DNA of 64,000 bases from Clostridium rectalis (GTDB lineage Bacteria; Bacillota; Clostridia; Clostridiales; Clostridiaceae): positions 524,381-588,380 of the forward strand of contig NZ_UYZZ01000001.1 of the NCBI RefSeq assembly GCF_900626095.1, read 5' to 3'. A program made the translations under genes and the position numbers. How positions within the stretch are numbered: the first letter of the stretch is position 1; each line of letters begins with the position of its first letter. Of this stretch, positions 54,881 to 62,123 are shown in pieces. The notes below the pieces were generated by a model that was not told the origin of the DNA, ran no database searches, and saw only the letters and a list, made by a program, of their open reading frames with translations.

Positions 54881-54890
54881 AGTAGTTAAA
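54862..54890. other. Probable prophage attachment site attL
   Basis: Homology to the host gene ends at the codons for CHGVP (TGTCATGGGGTACC at 54865-54878) and is replaced by TTAAAGTAGTT. Serine-recombinase crossovers use a short central core, so the exact boundary can be set only with the right junction. Confidence 0.6.
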
Positions 54891-54924
54891 CACAAAAAGA
54901 GGGTGGCAGAATTATAACTGCCAC
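54891..54924 (-). terminator. Terminator of the recombinase gene
   Basis: On the minus strand GTGGCAG and CTGCCAC form a 7-bp stem with an eight-base loop, followed by CCTCTTTTTG. The stop codon of the recombinase is in the loop. Confidence 0.75.
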
Positions 54925-56528
54925 TTTCTTAATGTAGCGTTTAAATTTTCACCATCCCAAACTATTTTAGAAAATATATTTTTTATAAGTCTTTGCTTTT
55001 CTTCAACCTCTAATATGTCTATGTTTTTTATTAAATATTTTATATAATCCTTTATAGTTTCTAAATTAATATTTTTATATTTTATGTTCTGTATTTTTAT
55101 TTCATAAATTCTTAATTTTTTTTCTTCTTCTGTTATTTTATTGCCAAGCTTGTCTATTTTTTCTATTATATATTTACTAGCTAATGTATTTTCAGTAAAT
55201 ATTAGTTTTTCAGTAAGCTTGTCTATATCGTTTTTATATTTACTTATTTTTTGTTTAATGTCATTACAAGATTTAATATCGTTATTTTCTTCTATTTCAT
55301 TTCTGTTTTTATTATATAAAGAATTAAGCAATTCTGTGTTTGTATTTAATTCTTTTATATAGTCCATAATTAATTTATCTGCTTTTTTACCATTTATATT
55401 TTTGATTGTACATTTAGCACCATACGAATAAGATTTTCCGGAACAAACATAATAATGTCTTATTCTTTCTCCGTTTTTATAAGCGTGTGAGATAATAAAA
55501 TTAGATTTACATTTAGCACATTTAATAATACCTCCGTTTAGTAGTGCTGTTGTTGATGACCTTGATTTAAATTTTTTCTGAGAATTTTCTTGTATTTTAT
55601 TATTTACATATACCCATTCTTTTCCGTTTATAATTCCCTCGTGGCTTCCAATTGCTATAATCCACTTATCTGTATTGTTAGCCTTCTTTCTACCAACAGC
55701 AGGACAGCTAAAACGGTTGTACACCATTACGCCTAAGTTTCTACTATTATTTTCCCAAACATTATCATCTCCAAAAACTTGCATATTCTTTTCAATTGCA
55801 TATTCTTTAAAAAAATTATCTGCTATACAATAATTAGGGTTTGTAAGAATATCTCGTATTGCAGTGATATAATAAAGATTTCCATTTGACTTTCTTATAT
55901 TATTATCATTTAAAAATTTGCTTAAAGGGCCTAATGCTCCTTTTTCTATAAATTTTTTATACATTAATTTAACTAACTTAATCTTTTCTTTATCTTGTTT
56001 CAAACACGACTCACCATTAGGATGTTTTTTAAAAACGTATCCAAGAGGAGTATTACCACCTAACCATTTACCTGTCTTTGCTTCTTCTAACATATTATCT
56101 CTAACACGTTCGGATATAGTTTCTCTTTCTAATTGTGCAAATACAGAAGATATATACATCATGGCACGACCCATGGGTGTGCTAGTGTCAAATTGTTCTT
56201 TTATAGATATAAAACTTATATTGTAACTTTCCAATAGTGTTATTATGCTAGAAAAATCAGCAACATTACGACTAATTCTATCTAATCTATAACATATTAG
56301 AATGTCAAATGTTTTATTTTTAGCATCCTTAATCAGTTGTTTAAATCTTGGTCTATCTATATTTTTACCAGAAAAACCATCATCTTCATAAGTAATTATT
56401 TCAACTTTATTTGTATTGAAATTATTTAAAATGTAATTTTTGCATATTTGAACTTGGTTTTCAACCGAGTCAGATTGTTCTACAAATTTACTTTTTCTAC
56501 TGTAAATTGCTATCCTTTTTAAACTCAT
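54912..56528 (-). CDS. Large serine recombinase (prophage integrase)
   Basis: 538 residues. N-terminal resolvase domain with the nucleophile Ser in RIAIYSRKSKF, CYRLDRISRNVADF and AQLERETISERVRDNM; a recombinase domain with GGNTPLGYVF; a zinc ribbon (CAKCKSNF and a later Cys pair around residues 345-375); and a C-terminal coiled coil (about 410-500) that controls directionality. This architecture performs attP x attB integration. It lies at the left prophage end, reading outward into the cut host gene. Start overlaps the 45-residue gene upstream. Confidence 0.95.
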   Translation of the reverse strand: MSLKRIAIYSRKSKFVEQSDSVENQVQICKNYILNNFNTNKVEIITYEDDGFSGKNIDRPRFKQLIKDAKNKTFDILICYRLDRISRNVADFSSIITLLESYNISFISIKEQFDTSTPMGRAMMYISSVFAQLERETISERVRDNMLEEAKTGKWLGGNTPLGYVFKKHPNGESCLKQDKEKIKLVKLMYKKFIEKGALGPLSKFLNDNNIRKSNGNLYYITAIRDILTNPNYCIADNFFKEYAIEKNMQVFGDDNVWENNSRNLGVMVYNRFSCPAVGRKKANNTDKWIIAIGSHEGIINGKEWVYVNNKIQENSQKKFKSRSSTTALLNGGIIKCAKCKSNFIISHAYKNGERIRHYYVCSGKSYSYGAKCTIKNINGKKADKLIMDYIKELNTNTELLNSLYNKNRNEIEENNDIKSCNDIKQKISKYKNDIDKLTEKLIFTENTLASKYIIEKIDKLGNKITEEEKKLRIYEIKIQNIKYKNINLETIKDYIKYLIKNIDILEVEEKQRLIKNIFSKIVWDGENLNATLRKWQL

Positions 56529-56634
56529 CTACAACACCCTCTATTTCTATATCTACATCAAACAATTCACACAGTTCGTCCCAATTTACGAATATAGTCT
56601 CTCCGTTTCTTTGTACCATTAAAACACCATCCAT
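56497..56634 (-). CDS. Small acidic phage protein overlapping the integrase start
   Basis: 45 residues, MDGVLMVQRNGETIFVNWDE at the start and a very acidic second half. A strong GAGGGGGATAAAAA site precedes ATG 56634. Its last 32 bases overlap the recombinase start, so the two are probably translated together. Family not recognised. Being coupled to a serine recombinase it could be a directionality factor or integrase modulator, which is inference; many small unrelated proteins could occupy this place. Confidence 0.6.
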   Translation of the reverse strand: MDGVLMVQRNGETIFVNWDELCELFDVDIEIEGVVDEFKKDSNLQ

Positions 56635-56653
56635 TTTTTATCCCCCTCGATTA

Positions 56654-57043
56654 TTATTTATCAGAAGATTTTTTATTTAAATTTTCTTCTAATAATTTAA
56701 TCTTACCGCACATCTGTTCGTATGTCAAACCATTTGGAAACTTGTGTTTATTTAAAAAAATCTTATACAATATACCATTTTCTTCTACAGTTGTTATTAA
56801 AGAATCTTCCTTTATTTCATCTTCTCCTATCAAGTAAGATATAGAACAATGTAATTGCTCTGAAATTTGTTGTAGTGTATCTAGACGTGGTTTGTTAGTT
56901 CCATTTTCTAAATAATATATGCTAGATTTAGAAACTCCTATTTTAACAGCTAAATCTTCCATAGTTAATCCTAATTCTTCTCTTCTCTTTTTTATTCTTT
57001 CTCCCAATATATTGTTTGTATTTTCAATTTTACCTCTATTCAT
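56654..57043 (-). CDS. XRE/Cro-CI-type phage repressor
   Basis: 129 residues. Helix-turn-helix at residues about 10-65 (GERIKKRREELGLTMEDLAV, then KIGVSKSSIYYLENGTNKPR) followed by a short helical C-terminal part that probably dimerises. No peptidase motif, so not a self-cleaving CI. Start 57043 follows AAGGAGCTGTTTAAT; the frame is open to 57097 but has no better site. Encoded divergently from the early genes, beside five palindromic sites that it most likely binds. Confidence 0.85.
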   Translation of the reverse strand: MNRGKIENTNNILGERIKKRREELGLTMEDLAVKIGVSKSSIYYLENGTNKPRLDTLQQISEQLHCSISYLIGEDEIKEDSLITTVEENGILYKIFLNKHKFPNGLTYEQMCGKIKLLEENLNKKSSDK

Positions 57044-57159
57044 ATTAAACAGCTCCTTAATTTTATCTTTTATTTTTATAACAATAATTATTAACATTTA
57101 TAATTATTATATTCATAACACGCACAAAAATGAAGTATTTTAGATTAAAAATATGTATT

Positions 57160-57302
57160 GTTAATCTAAAGTTAACAGAATGTAAAATATAGTTAATTAG
57201 AGATTAACAAACGTAAATTTGGACATTGTGGGTTGTACAAAGTTAAGCTATAATTAACTTACAGTCAATTAGTAATTAACTAAATGTTAATTCACAATTA
57301 AC
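57160..57302. promoter_or_regulatory. Phage operator array: five GTTAA-N7-TTAAC palindromes
   Basis: Sites at 57160-57176, 57192-57208, 57242-57258, 57264-57280 (GTCAA in the left half) and 57286-57302. Each is 17 bases with five-base arms. Centre spacings are 32, 50, 22 and 22 bases, mostly near whole helical turns. The third overlaps the -10 box of the rightward early promoter. They lie between the repressor and the early genes. Confidence 0.85.
57226..57254 (+). promoter_or_regulatory. Probable rightward early phage promoter
   Basis: TTGTGG (57226-57231), a 17-base spacer and perfect TATAAT (57249-57254). The third operator covers the -10 box, fitting repression during lysogeny. Confidence 0.6.
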
Positions 57303-57359
57303 TAAATCACTTCAATTTCTATTCCACTTCACATCTTTATAGTGGAAAAAGGGGGTACA

Positions 57360-57491
57360 ATGAAAATTATAATTACAAATGAACAAAATAGAAATAATGC
57401 TTCTAATGCATTAACCAGGATACTATTCGATATTGCGGTCGAACAGTTAAAAGATAAAAAGATAAGTTTAAAACAAAATGTTAACTGCTAA
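57360..57491 (+). CDS. Small early phage protein (43 aa)
   Basis: 43 residues, MKIIITNEQNRNNASNALTR then an amphipathic helix. AAAGGGGGTACA precedes the ATG. First gene rightward of the operator array, in the place where phages often put a Cro-like or host-modulating protein; no HTH is visible. Family not recognised. Another operator copy (57480-57496) overlaps its stop codon. Confidence 0.55.
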   Translation: MKIIITNEQNRNNASNALTRILFDIAVEQLKDKKISLKQNVNC

Positions 57492-57496
57492 TTAAC
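57480..57496. promoter_or_regulatory. Single phage operator copy
   Basis: Exact GTTAA-CTGCTAA-TTAAC palindrome over the stop codon of the 43-residue gene, 230 bases downstream of the early promoter. Confidence 0.7.
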
Positions 57497-57561
57497 TCAA
57501 CGGTTTCAATATTAGCATAATAGTTTATTATTGTCAATGTTTTTTTAAAAGGAGGTATAAT

Positions 57562-58050
57562 ATGAAGCTATACGAGTTAACATCTAACTATAGAAATCTT
57601 ATGGAGTTGTTAGATGTTGGAGAAGTTCCAAAAGACTTGCTTTCTAACAGCATGAATGAAATTGAAGAAGATATAAAAACTAAAGTTGAAAATATAGCGA
57701 AAATAATTAAAACAAAAGAATTAGAAAAAGAAGCTATAAAAAAAGAAGAAAATAGATTAATAGCTAAAAGAAAAGCAACTGAGAACAATATTAAAAGTTT
57801 AAAAGAATATATAGAAGAAAGTTTTAGGTCAACTGGTAAAACAAAAATAAAAACTAATTTATTTACAATATATCTACAAAAAAATACAACAACAGTTGAA
57901 GTTGTAGATATAAAAAAGATACCTAAGCTGTACAAAACAGAAGATACAATTATAAAAGTAGATAAAAATAGAATAAAAGAAATTATTAAAAATGGTGGAA
58001 ATGTTGAAGGTATAGAAATTAAACAAACAGAAAGCTTAAGAATTAGATAG
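57562..58050 (+). CDS. Siphovirus Gp157-like protein
   Basis: 162 residues. A highly charged coiled-coil N-terminal half (about residues 30-105, Lys/Glu-rich) and a C-terminal part with TGKTKIKTNLFTIYLQKN and VDIKKIPKLY match the Gp157 family (PF05565), usually encoded next to single-strand annealing recombinases, as here. Function unproven; linked to recombination or phage resistance. Start follows AAAAGGAGGTATAAT. Confidence 0.85.
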   Translation: MKLYELTSNYRNLMELLDVGEVPKDLLSNSMNEIEEDIKTKVENIAKIIKTKELEKEAIKKEENRLIAKRKATENNIKSLKEYIEESFRSTGKTKIKTNLFTIYLQKNTTTVEVVDIKKIPKLYKTEDTIIKVDKNRIKEIIKNGGNVEGIEIKQTESLRIR

Positions 58051-58060
58051 GAGTGTAAAA

Positions 58061-58585
58061 ATGGCTAATATATTTGAAAAATTACAAACCACAAGAGTTA
58101 AATTACAAAATTCTAATCTAAAGAAGAGTGGCAAGAATGCCTATGCCGGGTTTGATTACTTTGAATTGAGCGACATAATGCCAAAACTAAATGAAATATT
58201 ACAAGAAGAAAAATTGACCTTTATAATAGATTTTAAAACTGATTTAGCAACAATAAAACTAATTAACTGTGAAGAACCTAACGAGTTTCTAGAAGCTTCA
58301 ACACAATACGCAGAAGCTAACTTAAAAGGTTGTCAACCTATTCAATGCTTAGGAGGTCAACAAACTTATCTAAGAAGATATTTAATAGTTAATATGTTTA
58401 ATATTACAGAACCAGACTTATTTGACAGTGCTTTAGGAAAAAATAAAAAAACAACTAATTCTACTGGTAACAATGCATATAGGTGTGCAAAGTGTGGTGT
58501 ACATGTAAATGAAAATGTTGCAAAATTTAGTTATTCTAAATTTAAAAAAATTCTATGTATAGAACATCAAAAAGAGGGTGTTTAA
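58061..58585 (+). CDS. ERF-family single-strand annealing protein
   Basis: 174 residues. The ERF core (residues about 1-125) shows KSGKNAYAGFDYFELSDIMP and GGQQTYLRRYLIVNMFNI, the latter diagnostic. A low-complexity linker (KKTTNSTGNN) leads to a C-terminal zinc-ribbon-like CAKCGVHVNENVAKF ending CIEH. Anneals complementary single strands during phage recombination and genome circularisation. Ten bases after the Gp157 gene. Start follows TAGGAGTGTAAAA. Confidence 0.88.
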   Translation: MANIFEKLQTTRVKLQNSNLKKSGKNAYAGFDYFELSDIMPKLNEILQEEKLTFIIDFKTDLATIKLINCEEPNEFLEASTQYAEANLKGCQPIQCLGGQQTYLRRYLIVNMFNITEPDLFDSALGKNKKTTNSTGNNAYRCAKCGVHVNENVAKFSYSKFKKILCIEHQKEGV

Positions 58586-58759
58586 ATGTCTTTTAAGATA
58601 TTATTAGAAATAATAAACGCAATATATTTTATATTAAACAAAAATGAATATAAAATATATGATGATGAAAATGAAGGGTTCTATTTAAAAGAAATATATT
58701 ATAACAAAGATAAGAATAAAATATATTTTCATTGTAGAGAGGAAAGTGAAGAAAAATGA
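58586..58759 (+). CDS. Small phage protein (57 aa)
   Basis: 57 residues: a hydrophobic N-terminal helix (MSFKILLEIINAIYFILNKN) and an acidic, Tyr-rich remainder ending HCREESEEK. GAGGGTG upstream of ATG, just after the ERF stop. The 3' end overlaps the next gene (ATGA). Family not recognised. Confidence 0.6.
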   Translation: MSFKILLEIINAIYFILNKNEYKIYDDENEGFYLKEIYYNKDKNKIYFHCREESEEK

Positions 58760-58929
58760 ATGTTTCAAACTTAAAGGTAAAAATAACTAAGATAGTATCT
58801 GATATGTGGACTGAAGAAAACTTTTATAAAAGAAGTATACTGTTTGAACAATATATAGCACTAAACTCAATATTAATAAAAAAAATGTGTTCTGCCCAAA
58901 ACAGAATTAAAATTTTAAAGAGGGATTAA
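58756..58929 (+). CDS. Small phage protein (57 aa)
   Basis: 57 residues, basic and helical, from MNVSNLKVKITKIVSDMWTE to QNRIKILKRD. The ATG overlaps the previous stop by four bases, and GAGGAAAG lies upstream, so translation is coupled. Family not recognised. Confidence 0.6.
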   Translation: MNVSNLKVKITKIVSDMWTEENFYKRSILFEQYIALNSILIKKMCSAQNRIKILKRD

Positions 58930-58930
58930 A

Positions 58931-59026
58931 ATGAGTAATAAAGAGATTATGATACTTATAGCAGAGTTTTTTACGTTTATTCTTATAGTAGCGTGTACAA
59001 TTGTTGCATATATTTTTTTAGCTTAA
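58931..59026 (+). CDS. Tiny phage membrane protein (31 aa)
   Basis: 31 residues, MSNKEIMILIAEFFTFILIV followed by ACTIVAYIFLA: essentially a single membrane-spanning helix with a short charged N-terminus. GAGGGATTAAA precedes the ATG one base after the preceding stop. Ends exactly at the 55-bp operator repeat. Function unknown. Confidence 0.5.
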   Translation: MSNKEIMILIAEFFTFILIVACTIVAYIFLA

Positions 59027-59080
59027 AGTTAATTACAGATTAACAAATTGCTCTAAAAATTAATTATAGATTAACAGGAG
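59026..59080. repeat. 55-bp operator-containing direct repeat, copy 1
   Basis: Identical to 62759-62813 except one base. Holds two palindromes, GTTAA-TTACAGA-TTAAC (59028-59044) and ATTAA-TTATAGA-TTAAC (59059-59075), 31 bases centre to centre, and runs into the AGGAG ribosome site of the next gene. Possible weak promoter TTAACA...TATAGA inside. Confidence 0.85.
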
Positions 59081-59087
59081 GTTATAT

Positions 59088-59420
59088 ATGTTAATAAAAA
59101 ATCTAAAAAATAGAATATTCAATGTTGGATTTGAAGAGTTATATATAAAACCATTTTACAGTTTAGAAAAAATAGATTGTTACGCAATATGTGTTAATAA
59201 AAAAAATTTTGAAGAAGTAATTGTTATTTACAAAGATAAAACAATAACAAAACATATGCTACACTTATTGTCTTTGTACCAAGATTATAATTTAGAAACT
59301 ATAATTTTAACAGAAGTACAACTTGCACAAGACCTGTTACTACAATCTAAAATGCGTTTAGAAAAAGCACAAGAGGAGGAGGAAAATGAAAGTAACAAAA
59401 CAAGACATTATAAGAAATAG
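59088..59420 (+). CDS. Phage protein of unknown function (110 aa)
   Basis: 110 residues. A mixed alpha/beta N-terminal part (FNVGFEELYIKPFYSLEKID, CYAICVNKKNFEEVIVIY) and a charged helix at the end (KAQEEEENESNKTR). Not recognised. AGGAGGTTATAT precedes the ATG directly after the operator repeat. Its last 35 bases overlap the SpoIIID-like gene. Confidence 0.6.
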   Translation: MLIKNLKNRIFNVGFEELYIKPFYSLEKIDCYAICVNKKNFEEVIVIYKDKTITKHMLHLLSLYQDYNLETIILTEVQLAQDLLLQSKMRLEKAQEEEENESNKTRHYKK

Positions 59421-59658
59421 AGTTATTAATGTTGCTAATTATATAATAAAAAACGGATGCACTGTAAGGGGTGCATCCAAGAAGTTTGGATGTAGTAAAA
59501 GTACAATACAGAAAGATATAACTGAAAGATTAAAAAAAATAGATTACAACTTATATGGTCGAGTAAGAAAAGTAACAGAGAAAAATATAAGGGAAAGGTC
59601 TTTTAGAGGGGGTGAATCTACTAAAAGGTTATATCAAGGTATAAGATACAGGAAGTAA
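59386..59658 (+). CDS. SpoIIID-like sporulation transcription regulator (phage-encoded)
   Basis: 90 residues, the same length as SpoIIID. IRNRVINVANYIIKNGCTVR, ASKKFGCSKSTIQKDITERL and RSFRGGESTKRLY line up with the helix-turn-helix and C-terminal basic tail of SpoIIID, the mother-cell regulator of sporulation in Bacillus and Clostridium. Strong GAGGAGGAAA site. It lies between early genes and the replication initiator of a prophage, so it is a phage copy, not the host spoIIID locus. May redirect host genes or regulate phage genes. Confidence 0.85.
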   Translation: MKVTKQDIIRNRVINVANYIIKNGCTVRGASKKFGCSKSTIQKDITERLKKIDYNLYGRVRKVTEKNIRERSFRGGESTKRLYQGIRYRK

Positions 59659-59675
59659 AGAAAGGAGTAAATGGG

Positions 59676-60323
59676 GTGTGTGGATTTTACAAGTTAAACA
59701 ATAAAGTATTAACTTTTTCTTTAGATAAAGATAAAGAAGAAATAATCTTTAACCATTATTTGGTGGTTAAAGAAAACTTACAAAGAACTAAGGGTGATTT
59801 AAAAAAGGGACAATTTTATATTACTATAAGAACGGCTGCCTTAGATTTAAATGTAAGTACAAGTGTTATAAGAAGACTTTTAAAAAAATTTATATCTCTT
59901 AATATAATAACCAATATATACACACCGCCAAAAGGTAGTACAAAACCATCTATTTATTGCTATAACGCTGTAATAGAAACAGAACATAAAAACAAAAACA
60001 ATCACAAATATAATGATGACGTGTTAGAAATCTGGAACTATTATATGACTAAAATGAAAAAATTAGGCAATGAAAGAAAAGCAACGGATAGTAAATTAAG
60101 ACATATTAACGCACGTCTTAAAGATTACACAAAGGAACAAATTAAAAACGTTATAGACAATGTGTTTGAAAATAAATGGATGTTAGGAGAAAATCCGCAA
60201 GGAAAACAATATTTAGAAATACAAAATTTTTTAAACAGTATAGAAAAAGTGGAAAAATGGAACTATGTAAACAAAAATAAAAAAGAGATAAAGGATTTTA
60301 AATTTGATGATATATGGGGGTGA
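59676..60323 (+). CDS. Phage replication initiator-like protein
   Basis: 215 residues. A winged-helix-like N-terminal half (ITIRTAALDLNVSTSVIRRLLKKF at about residues 50-75) and a C-terminal DnaD/Phg_2220_C-like part (DDVLEIWNYYMTKMKK, then LGENPQGKQYLEIQNFL) are the usual build of siphovirus replication initiators that recruit the helicase. GTG 59676 is eight bases after AAGGAG. Five bases upstream of dnaB. Confidence 0.8.
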   Translation: MCGFYKLNNKVLTFSLDKDKEEIIFNHYLVVKENLQRTKGDLKKGQFYITIRTAALDLNVSTSVIRRLLKKFISLNIITNIYTPPKGSTKPSIYCYNAVIETEHKNKNNHKYNDDVLEIWNYYMTKMKKLGNERKATDSKLRHINARLKDYTKEQIKNVIDNVFENKWMLGENPQGKQYLEIQNFLNSIEKVEKWNYVNKNKKEIKDFKFDDIWG

Positions 60324-60327
60324 TTAA

Positions 60328-61629
60328 ATGACAATAAAACAACCTCCAAACAATATTCCGGCAGAACAAGAACTACTCGGACAAATAATAAACAGTGAAA
60401 AAAACTTGCTAGACGTAATTGATATAGTTGACGAGGATTGTTTTTACAATACTAAACACAAAATAATATTTTGTGCAATAAAAGAACTTTTTGAATCTGG
60501 AAAACAAATTACAATTAACAGTTTAGTTCATATGCTAGGAAGTTCGATACAGCAAATTACTATAACGTATATTGCTTCACTTGCTACCTCGGCATTTACA
60601 GACACAACAGCTATTACAAATGCAAATATATTAAAGGATTTAGGATATAGAAGAAAAATAATAAAAGAAACCTATACACTCTTAGATGTTGCACACAATA
60701 CGAATGCAAATATATTAAAAGGTTTAGGTGAATTTGAAAATAATACAATATTACAGGAAGATAAAAAAAATATATGGACAATGGAAGATGTTATGTATTC
60801 AACAGTAGAAACGGTTGAACAAAATTACAAAAATGGTGGAAAAGTAGTTGGTATGGAAACTGGACTAACTAGCTTGGACAGGGCTTTGAATGGATTCAGA
60901 AAAGGAGATTTGTTTATAATAGCTGCTAGACCGTCTATGGGTAAAACTGTTTTTGCTTTAAACTTAGCAGAAAGACTAAGCAGAAAACACAGTGTATATT
61001 TTGCTAGTCTAGAAATGCTAAAGGAAAAACTAGGCATGAGACTATTAGCTGCTAAAACACACATAAATTCTCTGAAAATAGGAACAGGTAATATAGGCAC
61101 AAAAGATTGGGATAAGGTAGCTTTAGACAGTTCAATGCTGTCTAGAAATAAGTTGTTCATAGATGACAGTAGTGAGTTATCTATGTTAGATATTAAAAAC
61201 AGATGTAAAAAAATTAAAAATAAAAATGGGTTAGATATTATATTTATAGACCATATTGGATTGCTAAAAGCACACACAAAACGAGAAAGTAGAAATCTAG
61301 AAATAGGAGATATTAGCAGGATGGGAAAAATAATTGCAAAAGAGTTAAATTGTACTGTAATTTTTCTATCTCAATTATCCCGAGCACCCGAGCAGAGAAC
61401 AGACCATCGACCTATATTGTCAGATTTAAGAGAGTCTGGAAATATAGAACAGGATGCAGATTCTATTATGTTTTTATATAGAGACGAATATTATAATGAC
61501 CAGACACAAGACAAGGGGATAATAGAAGCAATAATAAGAAAAAATAGAGACGGTCAAATTGGTACGCTTAAATTTGCGTATTTAGAGCAGTATCAATTGA
61601 TAGGAGAGTTAAACACTGTTTATAATTAA
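60328..61629 (+). CDS. dnaB: Replicative DNA helicase DnaB (phage)
   Basis: 433 residues. DnaB N-terminal domain (NIPAEQELLGQIINSEKNLL) then a RecA-type core with Walker A AARPSMGKTVFALNLA, Walker B IIFIDHIGLL, the QLSRAPEQRTDHRPILSDLR loop and GNIEQDADSIMFLYR. Hexameric 5'-3' helicase for phage replication. Start follows GGGGGTGATTAA. Complete; no intein. Confidence 0.95.
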   Translation: MTIKQPPNNIPAEQELLGQIINSEKNLLDVIDIVDEDCFYNTKHKIIFCAIKELFESGKQITINSLVHMLGSSIQQITITYIASLATSAFTDTTAITNANILKDLGYRRKIIKETYTLLDVAHNTNANILKGLGEFENNTILQEDKKNIWTMEDVMYSTVETVEQNYKNGGKVVGMETGLTSLDRALNGFRKGDLFIIAARPSMGKTVFALNLAERLSRKHSVYFASLEMLKEKLGMRLLAAKTHINSLKIGTGNIGTKDWDKVALDSSMLSRNKLFIDDSSELSMLDIKNRCKKIKNKNGLDIIFIDHIGLLKAHTKRESRNLEIGDISRMGKIIAKELNCTVIFLSQLSRAPEQRTDHRPILSDLRESGNIEQDADSIMFLYRDEYYNDQTQDKGIIEAIIRKNRDGQIGTLKFAYLEQYQLIGELNTVYN

Positions 61630-61639
61630 GGGGGTAAAA

Positions 61640-61801
61640 ATGCAAGATATAGATACAATAAAGCAATGTAAGGGTTGTATATATCTTACACATAATTGCA
61701 TACACAACAAAACCAAACTGGAAAATAAAAAATATATATGTATTATTAATAAAAATATAATTAAAAATTGTAAATATAAAAGAAAGGATAAACAAATATG
61801 A
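61640..61801 (+). CDS. Small cysteine-containing phage protein (53 aa)
   Basis: 53 residues. Starts MQDIDTIKQCKGCIYLTHNC and has further Cys at about residues 34 and 44, giving a possible zinc site (CxxC...C...C). The rest is Lys/Asn-rich. AAGGGGGTAAA precedes the ATG; the stop overlaps the next start (ATGA). Family not recognised. Confidence 0.6.
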   Translation: MQDIDTIKQCKGCIYLTHNCIHNKTKLENKKYICIINKNIIKNCKYKRKDKQI

Positions 61802-62109
61802 AATTTAATGCTTGTTGTACAAAGGAGACAAACTGGAAGAGGGCCTATAAAACAGGAAAATATAAATCTATGGGAGAGATAAAAGAAGCATATTATACAT
61901 GGAAAAAAGAATACTTACAAGATAATTATCTAAACGGTATAGGTGCTGGTAATAAACGCATGGTTATAAACCTTACGTCTGGAAAAGTATACAATAGCAT
62001 AAAAGAAGCCGCACAAAAAAATAATATAAAACAACAAGGAATAAGTAAGTGTTGTAATGGAATATTGAAAACTTATAAAAATTCTAAATGGGAATTTATA
62101 AATATTTAA
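61798..62109 (+). CDS. NUMOD1/IENR1-like DNA-binding protein
   Basis: 103 residues. The C-terminal half MVINLTSGKVYNSIKEAAQK NNIKQQGISKCCNGILK, followed by SKWEFINI, matches the small helix-turn-helix modules (NUMOD1/IENR1) that are attached to homing endonucleases. No nuclease domain is present. The N-terminal half has CCTKETNWKRAYKTGKYKS. May be a free DNA-binding relic of a homing nuclease or a phage regulator. ATG overlaps the previous stop. Confidence 0.65.
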   Translation: MKFNACCTKETNWKRAYKTGKYKSMGEIKEAYYTWKKEYLQDNYLNGIGAGNKRMVINLTSGKVYNSIKEAAQKNNIKQQGISKCCNGILKTYKNSKWEFINI

Positions 62110-62123
62110 AAGGAGATATTTAA

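Noticed and set aside
59041..59070. Strong promoter within the 55-bp phage repeat
   Set aside because: TTAACA and TATAGA are 19 bases apart and poorly matched; kept only as a possibility.
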